DNA from: Mucilaginibacter sp. UR6-1
Lineage (GTDB): Bacteria; Bacteroidota; Bacteroidia; Sphingobacteriales; Sphingobacteriaceae
DNA length: 64,000 bases
Direction of reading: 5' to 3'
Assembly: GCF_020880975.1 (NCBI RefSeq)
Contig: NZ_JAJIWP010000001.1
Coordinates: 868,001-932,000, forward strand
Shown: piece by piece, positions 50,809-60,100 of the stretch
Numbering within the stretch: the first letter of the stretch is position 1
Layout: every line of letters begins with the position of its first letter
The notes under the pieces: model-generated
The model's database searches: none
The model's input: only the letters and a program-made list of their open reading frames with translations
What the model was told of the DNA's origin: nothing
Translations under genes and position numbers: made by a program

Positions 50809-51075
50809 ATGATGAACGAACAAACAGAAGCGGTACTGACAGGATCAGACGGGCCAATTGACGGAATTGTTAGCGTGATAGCCCAGGAAGGCTATGGCGA
50901 AGGATACATATTCCGTTCAATTGACGGCACTTTGGAATTGATAATTGCCCGGAATGAGCGCGGTTATTGGGAACGTGTGGCAGGCAGCGAGCCTTACTTT
51001 TCGGGTTGGGTTGATGAGCTTGCCGAGCAAATAAACAACAACAAACAAACATTACAATGGATAACAGAGAAATAG
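50809..51075 (+). CDS. Small hypothetical protein overlapping an aldo/keto reductase gene
   Basis: 88 residues: an N-terminal stretch (TGSDGPIDGIVSVIAQEGY), then a compact alpha/beta part with EGYIFRSIDGTLELIIARNE and FSGWVDELAEQINNNKQTLQ. No known domain, signal or membrane helix. Its 3' end overlaps the start of the reductase gene by 19 nt in another frame, which suggests coupled translation. A real small gene is likely because of this arrangement and its normal coding content. Confidence 0.6.
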   Translation: MMNEQTEAVLTGSDGPIDGIVSVIAQEGYGEGYIFRSIDGTLELIIARNERGYWERVAGSEPYFSGWVDELAEQINNNKQTLQWITEK

Positions 51076-52007
51076 GAACATCAGGCTTACAGGTAAAACC
51101 ATTTGCTTTTGGCGGCAATGTTTTTGGCTGGACAGCCGATGAAAAAACATCTTTTGAATTACTTGATGCTTTTGTTGACAAGGGCTTTAACCTGGTTGAT
51201 ACGGCTGATGTATATTCATACTGGGTACCGGGCCATAAAGGTGGCGAGTCAGAGATTATTATTGGTAACTGGCTGAAAAAAACAGGCAAGCGTGATAAAA
51301 TTGTGCTGGCTACCAAAGTTGGTAAACCAATGGGCGAAGGTTTGAAAGGCTTATCAAAAGCTTATATCAACAGCGCGGTTGAGGCTTCCCTTAAACGCCT
51401 GCAAACTGACTATATCGACCTTTATCAATCGCACGATGATGATAAGGATACCCCGCTTGCTGAAACCATGCAAGCCTTTGACCAGTTGATAAAAGAAGGA
51501 AAGGTACGTGCCATAGGTGCATCCAATTTTACTGCCGACCGCCTTGCCGAAGCTATTAAAGTTAGCGAAGACAATGGCTTTGCCGCCTACCAATCCTTAC
51601 AACCTGAGTATAATTTGTATGACCGTGCAGGTTTTGAGGCTGACCTTAAAGCATTATGCCTCGAAAAAAATGTAGGTGTAATTACCTATTATTCATTGGC
51701 CAGTGGATTTTTATCCGGCAAATATCGCTCAGAAGCTGATCTGAATAAAAGTCAGCGAGGCGGCGGTATCAAAAAATATCTGAATGACCGGGGTTACCGT
51801 ATATTGGAAGCTTTGGATGAAGTTGCGGCCAATCATAACGTACCCGCAGCAACAGTATCCATTGCATGGCTTATTGCTCAATCCGGCATTACCGCTCCTA
51901 TTGCCAGCGCTACCAGCGTAAAACAATTAGGCGATATTGCAAAGGCCGCTGAGCTAAAACTATCACGCGAGGAAGTTGAGCTGCTAACCAGGGCAAGCAA
52001 TTATTAA
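51057..52007 (+). CDS. Aldo/keto reductase
   Basis: 316 residues, the (beta/alpha)8 fold. The start IGTSGLQVKPFAFGGNVFGW, the catalytic Asp and Tyr in VDTADVYSYW, Lys in VLATKVGKPM, His in LYQSHDDD and the IGASNFTADRL NADPH-binding strand are seen, followed by the C-terminal APIASATSVKQLGDIAKA. Reduces aldehydes or ketones with NADPH in the cytoplasm; substrate unknown. Preceded by an overlapping small gene and followed by a terminator. Confidence 0.95.
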   Translation: MDNREIGTSGLQVKPFAFGGNVFGWTADEKTSFELLDAFVDKGFNLVDTADVYSYWVPGHKGGESEIIIGNWLKKTGKRDKIVLATKVGKPMGEGLKGLSKAYINSAVEASLKRLQTDYIDLYQSHDDDKDTPLAETMQAFDQLIKEGKVRAIGASNFTADRLAEAIKVSEDNGFAAYQSLQPEYNLYDRAGFEADLKALCLEKNVGVITYYSLASGFLSGKYRSEADLNKSQRGGGIKKYLNDRGYRILEALDEVAANHNVPAATVSIAWLIAQSGITAPIASATSVKQLGDIAKAAELKLSREEVELLTRASNY

Positions 52008-52024
52008 CACTTTATAAATAATTC

Positions 52025-52059
52025 AAAAGCCGCTTAATTGATAGTTAAGCGGCTTTTTT
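52025..52059 (+). terminator. Terminator after the aldo/keto reductase
   Basis: AAAAGCCGCTTAA pairs with TTAAGCGGCTTTT over 13 bases around TTGATAG, followed by T-run. Sits between the plus-strand reductase and the minus-strand Sus-type locus. Confidence 0.9.
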
Positions 52060-52082
52060 GTGATGGATTTAAGTACTAATAT

Positions 52083-52937
52083 TTATTTATCAGGTTGTTT
52101 TTGATTCATACTCCATTCAGCCATTTGGAAATCGCGGCTACCAAAATTCGACTTAATATTTATACGATAGAATTTGAAAGCCACATTGTTATTAAAGTGC
52201 CAGAATTTCCTTTGCCTGCGCGCAGTAAATTTGTACTTATAACCTGAACTATTAGGATCATCAGATGCTGTAGCCGATGCTAATGTAATCCATTTTATGC
52301 CATCTTCTGACCCTTGTACAGTCCAAACTTTAGGATCACGGTCATCAGCATCATTGGCAGATGTTAATGAGTATGCTCCTGCTATTACGGCACTGTCTAA
52401 CTCAAATTTGATTACTAAATCCCCTGCAAAGCCCGATTGCAGAAATTTGGTATCAGAATTTTCATCAATCAGCTTTAATGATCCCTCACCACTTTCTGGC
52501 CCGCCCTGGTTATCACGAGAAACGGTAAGCTTACCGCCAACAGTTTTAAAGTAATTTGGTCCGATTTTTCGAGGATCGAAATTTGGATCATTAACTTTAA
52601 GTATAACTTCACGACTTGCCGTATAGCCTTGTGAATTACGCACTGTAAGGTTTACACGATAGTCGCCATCAAAAACATATTTATGATATGGAGATTCCTC
52701 AGTTGAAGTACTATCATCACCAAATTGCCACAAAATCTCTTTATAATTTGTTGATAAACTTTTAAATTGAAAGCCTTTGTATTCTATTGTATCCGGTACT
52801 TCTACTGTAAAGCCTGCAGTTGGTTTCGGTTCATCAACTTCTACAACCGCTACTTCCTTTTCCTTTTTGCAGCCAACAGACAGCATAGCTACCAGTACAA
52901 TGGCTGATGAAATTTTAAAAAATGTTTTCATGTTCAT
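52083..52937 (-). CDS. PKD and discoidin-like surface lipoprotein
   Basis: 284 residues. Lipoprotein signal (MNMKTFFKISSAIVLVAMLSVGC, Cys23). A PKD-type domain (about 40-115: ILWQFGDDSTSTEESPYHKY, YRVNLTVRNSQGYTASREVI) is followed by a discoidin/F5-8-type-C-like domain (VWTVQGSEDGIKWITLASAT, FWHFNNNVAFKFYRINIKSN). Both are non-catalytic binding folds. It ends a minus-strand Sus-like locus. Surface or periplasmic; likely a glycan- or glycoprotein-binding protein. Confidence 0.8.
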   Translation of the reverse strand: MNMKTFFKISSAIVLVAMLSVGCKKEKEVAVVEVDEPKPTAGFTVEVPDTIEYKGFQFKSLSTNYKEILWQFGDDSTSTEESPYHKYVFDGDYRVNLTVRNSQGYTASREVILKVNDPNFDPRKIGPNYFKTVGGKLTVSRDNQGGPESGEGSLKLIDENSDTKFLQSGFAGDLVIKFELDSAVIAGAYSLTSANDADDRDPKVWTVQGSEDGIKWITLASATASDDPNSSGYKYKFTARRQRKFWHFNNNVAFKFYRINIKSNFGSRDFQMAEWSMNQKQPDK

Positions 52938-52948
52938 TATCTGATATA

Positions 52949-54409
52949 TTAGTTTAATGGTGCCGGAAATAATTGGCTCATTGGTACTACACGCTTGCTG
53001 ATAATAATATCTTTCGGCTCGGTGGCATTCTTCACTTCGTAAGATAATATAGCACGCTGGCCGCCTACATTTTCACGGTGATGTACCTCTATTTTGTAAC
53101 GCTTTCCACGTTCAAGCACTATAGTGCCGTTACGTTCCGGGATATCCCATCTATCAGTAAAATCGTTAACTATTGTTTTGCCGTCAACAAACAGGCGGGC
53201 TCCGTCATCCCATTCGGTTTGAAAAAATCTGTACTCGCCACGTACAGGTGCCAAAAACTCACCTGTCCAGCGGGTTGAGAAATTATCGCGGCTTATCCCC
53301 GGCGTAGCTGACTGCCATGGGCCATCACCGGTCCAGTTTATATTTTCCTCTATCCTAACAAGCGTTGGTTTGCGGCCATCCTGATCGAGGAATTGATAGT
53401 CAGAAAAATACTCGGCTTTAAGGCCGGTTCCGTTGCCTGTTATATAGGAATTATTATCAAGGTTAACTGTAGGTTGTACCAACACCACTAAATTGTTTTT
53501 TACCGGGTCGATCACATGTTTGGTATTATCGGTGATCTTGAGTACAAAACCAAAGCGTTTATTGGCAATAATGTTAGCATCAAACACAGGCCAGCCTATA
53601 GTTAAACGGGCTACCGCTCCGCTCGAGCCTGTAATGATACGAATATTGGTATCAAGCGTAAACTCTTCGGGCTTTAAAGCAATAGTGTTTGCAGGCAATA
53701 CTTTATTAGCTATTAAAGTAGCTAATGAGTCATTGTCGAGCTCAACCTTAACATTAAACGCGCCAGCCGGTTTACCCGCTAAATTTATAAAGATAGGTAT
53801 GGTTATACCACCCGGCCATGATTTGTTGTAGTTCTTGTTAAAATCAACATCAAGTATTCCGTTGCCATTTTGTATAGAGATGTAATGAATATCACTTTCC
53901 TTGATAAGGGCATCACTATCCATTATCACCATTATGTTTGAATTTTTGGCGCTTATTTGGTTACCCTTGCCCGGCTCAGTAAGTTTAAAGGCAAAAGCTA
54001 CATCCTTACCATAATTTTTCTCGAGCACATTTAAACGCACAACAGCTTCGCCAACAGCGCTTGTAGCACCATACGGCACATTGATTACATTAGGATAATC
54101 AACTGATCCGCTTGGTAAAACAACTGTATTTTTTAATGTACCATTATCAATTAACTGCACTATGGTGTCAGTATTTAAAACGATGCCTACCTGGAATGCT
54201 TTTTTAGCCGGCGCGTTAAGTGTTATTTTAAATGGTACCCTTACTGATTCATTACTGGCAACTACTCCGCTGGCAATAATGCCTTCGCCCGAAACGCTGC
54301 GCTGTTCATTGTCAAGCGGGTCAACATTGTCAAGTTTATTTTTATTGCACGATGCAATAATTACCCCGGCACAGCACAATACTGTAAGGGCGTATATAAC
54401 TTTTCTCAT
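52949..54409 (-). CDS. DUF1735-like and PA14-type surface lipoprotein
   Basis: 486 residues. Lipoprotein signal (MRKVIYALTVLCCAGVIIASC, Cys21). An N-terminal pair of BT_3987/DUF1735-like Ig-type domains (e.g. RVPFKITLNAPAKKAFQVGI, NVKVELDNDSLATLIANKVL) is followed by a C-terminal PA14-like sugar-binding domain (about 340-470: GLKAEYFSDYQFLDQDGRKP, RWTGEFLAPVRGEYRFFQTE, DDGARLFVDGKTIVNDF, YKIEVHHREN). Likely binds extracellular carbohydrate, no catalytic site. It sits between the pseudo-phosphodiesterase and PKD genes, which are on the same strand with short gaps. Confidence 0.82.
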   Translation of the reverse strand: MRKVIYALTVLCCAGVIIASCNKNKLDNVDPLDNEQRSVSGEGIIASGVVASNESVRVPFKITLNAPAKKAFQVGIVLNTDTIVQLIDNGTLKNTVVLPSGSVDYPNVINVPYGATSAVGEAVVRLNVLEKNYGKDVAFAFKLTEPGKGNQISAKNSNIMVIMDSDALIKESDIHYISIQNGNGILDVDFNKNYNKSWPGGITIPIFINLAGKPAGAFNVKVELDNDSLATLIANKVLPANTIALKPEEFTLDTNIRIITGSSGAVARLTIGWPVFDANIIANKRFGFVLKITDNTKHVIDPVKNNLVVLVQPTVNLDNNSYITGNGTGLKAEYFSDYQFLDQDGRKPTLVRIEENINWTGDGPWQSATPGISRDNFSTRWTGEFLAPVRGEYRFFQTEWDDGARLFVDGKTIVNDFTDRWDIPERNGTIVLERGKRYKIEVHHRENVGGQRAILSYEVKNATEPKDIIISKRVVPMSQLFPAPLN

Positions 54410-54445
54410 AATGGTTATATTTTAGCTATATCTCTTCTATTCGGT

Positions 54446-56158
54446 TTATTGATCTATCCACACACGGCCGTCCAGATCCCAGCTTTGCCTGCTTGCTATC
54501 CTGAACCAGTTTAATATCTGCGAGGGGATATCAGTGGTTTGTGGTACATATTGTGCAAGGGTTGCAGCATTTGGCGGGCAAATCAGGTCGTTAAAATCTT
54601 CCCATTTGTAATCGCCTATTAATTCAAAGTCGCGTGCTTGCGGACCAAAATCCCTTATCAGATTACCCTGTCCATCAGTACCCGGCCAATAACCGGCCAA
54701 AAAGGTATAATACGGATGGCCTTCGTCAATGGTTGTCTGGCAGGCATACTCAGCAATAGCGGCATCCGGAAGTGTGGTTTTAAAGAAACGTATATCACTT
54801 AAATACACATCAGGCGAACCATGGCCAGTTCCATTCATGTAACCCAGCTTTAATTTGTCGTTATTATCCAAACTGCCTGCATCGGTAATATCTATTTCAT
54901 TATCAAATTGGCCATTGGTGTAGGTACGTATGTAGCGCCTGCCGCCTCTTAGCTCGCACTTAACTGTTAAATTCTTCCACTGGCCAGGTTCCAGGTCTCG
55001 GCCGCGGCATTGCCTGTAATTGCCGTTTATGTCATTAACGCCACGTAATTCAAAATACCAGTATTTTTCTTCAAGGTAAATTACCCAGCCTACTGATGGG
55101 TGCCCGCTTGACCATTCGCGGCGTTTACCTAATATACTTGGCCAGTTAAACTTCTCTCCATTCTTTTTAACTTTCAGTTCGATAGTGAATTTAGAAGTGT
55201 CGCCCCCAAGGTTAAATACATCCGCGGTATCTATTTCGGCTCTTACAGCTTCGCCTTGCATGCGTACAGTACGGCCTAAATAACGGTTACCGGTAAAAGG
55301 CTTGGTTATGATACGTGTTTTATATTTCAGCGCGCTGTAAATAGTAAACGTATTGGCTGAGGTATTGCTAAATACAGTGTTATCGTTCTGGTTACTCGGT
55401 ATGGCAAATTCACCACCACCGCTCGAAGCAATCACGATCATCCAATCTTCGTTAGTATAATTTTCACGGCCTTTTACGGCGTTAATAATTTCACCAACAT
55501 AGCTGTCAAAAGTTTCGATAGCGGCTTTATATTGCGGAAACGAGTTATCATATCCATATTGAGCGCCGGCCTCATCAATATCATTAAAATGACCAATTAT
55601 TAACGATGCGGTGTCTGTATCAATATTATTTACAAGCGCGGCCTTAACTTCGGCATCAGTGCTGTATGCTTCACTAACATCCGCACCCGTAGTTAAACTG
55701 GTTTTAAAAGTATTTGATGCTGAGAACGATGCAACTTTTATGGTTGGATCTACCTCTTTTATATTCTGAAAGATCAGTTTATAACGTTCAAGGTTGTTGC
55801 CTTCCAGATCATTGCTTACTACGCCGTGCTTGTTGCTTTTTACTCCTGTAAGCATATCAGCCCAATTACGCACATCTGATTTTGATTCAGGATCGTTCAA
55901 GCCAACCCAGCTATAAATTGATGTTGGCAAAAGTGCTTTTATGTTAGGCACATTGGCTGCGCTTATCGAGGCGCCGCGGGCACCATCAACTATCAGGTAA
56001 AGCACTTTACGTTTACCGTATAATACGTTCACCGAATCATTATACTCTTTATCTGGCAGCACCCGCGCAAAATCCTTATTACAGGATACTATGGCAGCGG
56101 TTAACAAGGCGCAGATGAACAGCAATGCTACTGCTTTTGTTGTTTTCAATTTCCTCAT
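54446..56158 (-). CDS. Pseudo-phosphodiesterase fused to a LamG-like domain (DUF4983-type lipoprotein)
   Basis: About 570 residues from ATG 56158 (a frame 33 nt longer is open to 56191). Lipoprotein signal ending AAIVSC (Cys26). The N-terminal domain (about 50-260) follows the type I phosphodiesterase/alkaline-phosphatase pattern: VLYLIVDGARG (Asp58), the nucleophile-type DMLTGVKSNKHG (Thr104) and D-x-x-G-x-x-x-G as DEAGAQYG. But the His of that motif is Ala199, and the expected S-D-H-G is S-S-G-G (246-247), so metal ligands are missing. A LamG-like concanavalin fold and tail follow (VKKNGEKFNWPSILGKRREW, KYWYFELRGVNDIN). It is probably a binding protein, not an enzyme. Confidence 0.8.
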   Translation of the reverse strand: MRKLKTTKAVALLFICALLTAAIVSCNKDFARVLPDKEYNDSVNVLYGKRKVLYLIVDGARGASISAANVPNIKALLPTSIYSWVGLNDPESKSDVRNWADMLTGVKSNKHGVVSNDLEGNNLERYKLIFQNIKEVDPTIKVASFSASNTFKTSLTTGADVSEAYSTDAEVKAALVNNIDTDTASLIIGHFNDIDEAGAQYGYDNSFPQYKAAIETFDSYVGEIINAVKGRENYTNEDWMIVIASSGGGEFAIPSNQNDNTVFSNTSANTFTIYSALKYKTRIITKPFTGNRYLGRTVRMQGEAVRAEIDTADVFNLGGDTSKFTIELKVKKNGEKFNWPSILGKRREWSSGHPSVGWVIYLEEKYWYFELRGVNDINGNYRQCRGRDLEPGQWKNLTVKCELRGGRRYIRTYTNGQFDNEIDITDAGSLDNNDKLKLGYMNGTGHGSPDVYLSDIRFFKTTLPDAAIAEYACQTTIDEGHPYYTFLAGYWPGTDGQGNLIRDFGPQARDFELIGDYKWEDFNDLICPPNAATLAQYVPQTTDIPSQILNWFRIASRQSWDLDGRVWIDQ

Positions 56159-56183
56159 CTGTATGGTATTATAATTTGGTGTA

Positions 56184-57803
56184 TTATTCAATTGTTACTC
56201 GTACTATGTTGTAGCGGTCTTCATTATCAAACTTGTAGAAGCCACCAATAAGTAATAAGGCCCTTTTGCCATCGGCTGATTGGGTTTCAACAACATCATT
56301 CAAATATCCTCTGAAAGGCCCTGTGGCATTGTACCCCCTGGCAAGTTCGCCGGTTGGTGTAAGCACAGCAAAACCGTTACGTGTTATATTATTGTATTTT
56401 TTGAAGCCACCCGAAATAACGATCAAACCATCATTAAGCTGCCTGCTAAAGCCAATATAATTATCGAATGGTTTAACGCTGAATGTTTCATCAAGGGTAC
56501 CATTCTCATTCAGCAGCGCCATGCCAAGAGCAGGTTTTCCGTTATAGTTGCGAAATACACCGGTAATCAGGTACTTTTTGGTAATACTGTTATAGGTTAA
56601 TGATGAGATAGTGTTATCAGCGCCTACGCCGGTCTGGAATGACTCATCAATGCTGCCATCAACATTTAAGCGCACAATGTTACCTGCTGTTTTGCCATCA
56701 AATGTGGTAAACCGACCAAATAATACCAGTTTTTCATTATTAGCACCCTCTGTATGCATGTACGATGCAACCGGGCCGTTAGCTGATACATTACCTTTAT
56801 TGGTAGATGTATTAAAACGGAATGTTTTATCAAGCGAGCCGTCAAGGTTAAAACGCAGCACCTGGCGTATCTCGGTACTATCAAGTATAACGCTATCACG
56901 TGTAAAATCGTAATTGGGTTTACCATATGTGCGGCTTACATAATACCTGAAATTACCTACTGCCAAAATTTTGTTCTGATGCCTGTAAATCTTATCAATA
57001 TAGTTGTTGGTACCGCCGTTAAACTTAGGGAACCACTTCAAGGTATCATTAGAAGAGCTTGTTGAGGTTGGCCTTTTATACACCTTTATACCAACTGAGT
57101 CGATAGCGCCGGTGTTGGTTAACGCCGTGATGTTGCTCACATTTTCGGTACGTTGGTTATAACCGCTAAAACCACCTGATATATAATATTTATTACTGAT
57201 CTCGATAATGCTTGACAGCGAACCATTTGCAGCCTTGCCTGTACGGAAACTACGATCGTACTCGCCATCTCCTGATGTACGCGCTATGCGGTTTATAGGT
57301 ATAATGATGCCCTTGTTATCGTAATTAGTGAATGAGCCTATTACAAGGTTACGTCCATCAGCCAGCGGAAACACCTGGCTTACAGAACCATTAGTACCGG
57401 CCGTTGTACGGAATGAGGGATCAATATTTACCAAACCGTTCACTTTAAATTCAGGCCCTATCACCAACTGGTCATCAATAACTATTGATGTGATACCGGT
57501 ACTGCCCCATTCAGGCACCTTAACTTTAATTGCAGCATCAGTTATTGACACTATTTCAGCTTGTTCGCCATTAAACATAAAGCGGGCTTTATCTTTATAT
57601 GGCATAAGGCCGGTTACCTTAAAAGTAACCTCAGTACCTGGGCTGCCGGCTGCCGGAACCGGGTCAGCGTCGCGGTTAAGGTTTATTCCTAAAGCGTCTT
57701 TACCGTCAGCATAAGGATCGGTAAGCTCAACTTTTTCCTTACGGCATCCCTGTGAGCCAATAATGGCTACTAAAAGTATGATCGTGTATATCGTTCTTTT
57801 CAT
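56184..57803 (-). CDS. IPT/TIG plus delta-60-repeat lipoprotein (DUF5008-like)
   Basis: 539 residues. Signal (MKRTIYTIILLVAIIGSQGC, Cys20). An IPT/TIG Ig-like domain comes first (PAAGSPGTEVTFKVTGLMPY), followed by a long delta-60-type beta-propeller region with repeated blades, for example NPIHRIARTSGDGEYDRSF-like, LDGSLDKTFRFNTSTNKGNV, VDGSIDESFQTGVGADNTIS and NENGTLDETFSVKPFDNYI. All non-catalytic. Surface binding function inferred from its place in the SusCD locus. The next gene's longest frame overlaps its end by 8 nt, so co-translation is possible. Confidence 0.78.
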   Translation of the reverse strand: MKRTIYTIILLVAIIGSQGCRKEKVELTDPYADGKDALGINLNRDADPVPAAGSPGTEVTFKVTGLMPYKDKARFMFNGEQAEIVSITDAAIKVKVPEWGSTGITSIVIDDQLVIGPEFKVNGLVNIDPSFRTTAGTNGSVSQVFPLADGRNLVIGSFTNYDNKGIIIPINRIARTSGDGEYDRSFRTGKAANGSLSSIIEISNKYYISGGFSGYNQRTENVSNITALTNTGAIDSVGIKVYKRPTSTSSSNDTLKWFPKFNGGTNNYIDKIYRHQNKILAVGNFRYYVSRTYGKPNYDFTRDSVILDSTEIRQVLRFNLDGSLDKTFRFNTSTNKGNVSANGPVASYMHTEGANNEKLVLFGRFTTFDGKTAGNIVRLNVDGSIDESFQTGVGADNTISSLTYNSITKKYLITGVFRNYNGKPALGMALLNENGTLDETFSVKPFDNYIGFSRQLNDGLIVISGGFKKYNNITRNGFAVLTPTGELARGYNATGPFRGYLNDVVETQSADGKRALLLIGGFYKFDNEDRYNIVRVTIE

Positions 57804-57820
57804 ATGTTACAATATTGCCG

Positions 57821-58555
57821 TTAGTTACCAGATGATGTTAAACCGGTGAAGTATACATCACTATAAAATTCGTTGTAATTAAATCCGAAATACGCACCTG
57901 AATAGGCCAATGTGTGCACAACACCATTTCTCGGTTTTATATCTGATGAAGATATGTATGTAGGATAAGATGTGGCGGTTGGATTCGCGACATCAGGCAC
58001 AAACATGATGTGCAGCCTTCGCGGACCTATGTATCTCACACCATTTGCATCGCCATATATTACGCCAATGTTACATACCTCATTACCCGTACTATAATAA
58101 AGCTGGCCGGGGTACTGGCTTTGCAGGTTAAGATCTATCTGCGGGTAATCCTTTAAACGGTTTACGCCGGCAAACATATAGCGCGTTAAAAATTTGCGCC
58201 ATACTACAGGGCTAATGTCTGAAAGTTGCTTCACTGTATCACGACCCTCTTCATAAAGATCCCTGTTAAGACCACCACGGGTAAATGAACCAATTGTGCG
58301 CTTAACAACATCATCATCAGGGGCAAAAAAAGTAAAGTCAGCATTACGAAAGGTATCTTCCATACCGGCAAGCTTTACTATCTGTGCAATGGTATCAAAC
58401 GGCACGGGTTTTTGTTCCAGGTATTCCATCATGTTACCCGGAAAATCAGCCTGTGCCTTACCGCCATCTATATAATATTCGTCGCGTTTACACCCGGCAA
58501 GTACAATCAACAGGCCGACACAAACGATCAATATAGCTTTCATATTTTTTATCAT
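57821..58555 (-). CDS. Fasciclin-domain lipoprotein
   Basis: 244 residues; the start may be ATG 58555 or 58543. Signal ends LLIVLAGC. A single FAS1 (fasciclin) domain: DTIAQIVKLAGMEDTFRNAD, FTFFAPDDDVVKRTIGSF, a variable middle, and the end ISSSDIKPRNGVVHTLAYS. Fasciclin domains mediate adhesion in many organisms; in Bacteroidota they are recurrent in SusCD loci. It lies between susD and the IPT/delta-60 gene with gaps of 15-20 nt, indicating one transcript. Confidence 0.88.
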   Translation of the reverse strand: MIKNMKAILIVCVGLLIVLAGCKRDEYYIDGGKAQADFPGNMMEYLEQKPVPFDTIAQIVKLAGMEDTFRNADFTFFAPDDDVVKRTIGSFTRGGLNRDLYEEGRDTVKQLSDISPVVWRKFLTRYMFAGVNRLKDYPQIDLNLQSQYPGQLYYSTGNEVCNIGVIYGDANGVRYIGPRRLHIMFVPDVANPTATSYPTYISSSDIKPRNGVVHTLAYSGAYFGFNYNEFYSDVYFTGLTSSGN

Positions 58556-58569
58556 TTTTCTGTTAATTA

Positions 58570-60090
58570 TTAATTGCCTCCGTTTACCCAGTACGCGTTC
58601 AACGTCATGAAAGGATTGTTTGTTAATGCGTTATTGCTTATTGGCCAGGTCCAGGCGCCACGGTTAAATTTATCAAGCGTTAATACGTTGTATGACCATT
58701 GGCTGCTAAGGATACGGCGTGTGCGCACCAGATCAAAATAATGGTGCCCCTCGCCCATCAGCTCACGCGAGCGTTCAAGAAAAATAAAATCTTTCAGATC
58801 GTCACCTGATGTATACAATGGTGCCTCGGCCCTTTTTCGTACCATGTTGAGCATGGTTATAGCATCACCATTTTCACCCAATTCAGCCAGTGCCTCTGCA
58901 CAAAGCAATATTTCACCTGCGTATCTGAATATCAGGAATGTATTGTCGGGATTGGCATCTTCCTCGCCATTTGCAAACGAGTTAGCTGCGAATTTCAACA
59001 TCATAAACCTGCCGTTATCAGCATAAATATCCTCGTCAAACCAAATCTCCGCTCTTTTATCTGACGCGTTTGGATATAACTTTTGCATATACTCGCCTCT
59101 GAAATACGCGAAGCTTACGCGGTGCGTGTACTCCGGGCGTTTGTATGGATAATGCAAAAACATATCGCCAAAAGGAGCCACGGCTGAGTTTTGGTCGCCG
59201 TAGTTTATACTACGGTAAAATTCAAACAAACTCTCGTCAGAGCGGCCTTTTATTACTGTAGACCACTGCTCAATAGGCAGCAGTTTATAGGCATTACTTT
59301 TTACTAACTCACGCCCTAAATCAGCAGTTTCCTGGTAGTATTTTGTGGCGTTAGCGCGGTCAAAACCGGCGTTCCACATATTCATGTTCATTATCAGGGC
59401 AATAATGCTACCACGGCTTGCGCGTACACCTTTTAAAGCAGGGTCTGAATAAGTCCAGGGCAAAAAGTCTTTATACGTTTTAAGATCGGCTATACATTTG
59501 TTAAGTACCGAAACCATGTTTTCACGCCCTATCGGCTCTGAATGAAAAGCATCGGTGTAGTAAGCAACATCGCCGTATAACCTTACCATAAAAAAGTAGG
59601 ATAATGAACGTATGAAAGCTGCCTCAGCCTTGAATTGATTGGCCTCAGTTGCATTTACCCCGGGTATACCCTCATTAAGTTTTTCAATAAGAATGTTAGC
59701 GCTTTGTATAACCTGGTAATAACCTGTCCAATCGGTTATTCGGCCAAAGTTATAAAAACCATCCCAGGGCTTTCCGCCGCTTAATAATCCAATCAGGTCA
59801 TTACGGCCAAGCACTTCAACGTAGGCACGGGCCGGGCCGTTATCAGCCTGCGCTTCATGCAATACCTCGCCTGAGCGATATTCGCCTGTAGCACCTATAA
59901 AGTGAGTTTCGTTGATCTTGCCAAAAAACCTGCGAGACATATCGTAGATATTGGCTATCACGTCGTCTTTTGACTGGTAAAAGTTATTACCTGTCAGCTT
60001 ATCAATTGGCTGAATGTTCAGGAATTTTTTACAAGAAGGCAAACAGAAGCTTCCTGTAACTATCAAAATAAATATGATGATCTTTTTCAT
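58570..60090 (-). CDS. SusD/RagB-family outer-membrane lipoprotein (second locus)
   Basis: About 506 residues from ATG 60090; the frame is open to 60123, but that start precedes a charged n-region poorly. Signal ends TGSFCLPSC. Family landmarks are FIRSLSYFFMVRLYGDVAYY, the FRYAGEILLCAEALAELGEN repeat and the LERSRELMGEGHHYFDLVRT segment. Surface partner of the adjacent SusC (10-nt gap). Ligand unknown; no GH is near. Ends NAYWVNGGN. Confidence 0.95.
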   Translation of the reverse strand: MKKIIIFILIVTGSFCLPSCKKFLNIQPIDKLTGNNFYQSKDDVIANIYDMSRRFFGKINETHFIGATGEYRSGEVLHEAQADNGPARAYVEVLGRNDLIGLLSGGKPWDGFYNFGRITDWTGYYQVIQSANILIEKLNEGIPGVNATEANQFKAEAAFIRSLSYFFMVRLYGDVAYYTDAFHSEPIGRENMVSVLNKCIADLKTYKDFLPWTYSDPALKGVRASRGSIIALIMNMNMWNAGFDRANATKYYQETADLGRELVKSNAYKLLPIEQWSTVIKGRSDESLFEFYRSINYGDQNSAVAPFGDMFLHYPYKRPEYTHRVSFAYFRGEYMQKLYPNASDKRAEIWFDEDIYADNGRFMMLKFAANSFANGEEDANPDNTFLIFRYAGEILLCAEALAELGENGDAITMLNMVRKRAEAPLYTSGDDLKDFIFLERSRELMGEGHHYFDLVRTRRILSSQWSYNVLTLDKFNRGAWTWPISNNALTNNPFMTLNAYWVNGGN

Positions 60091-60100
60091 GACTGCTGTT

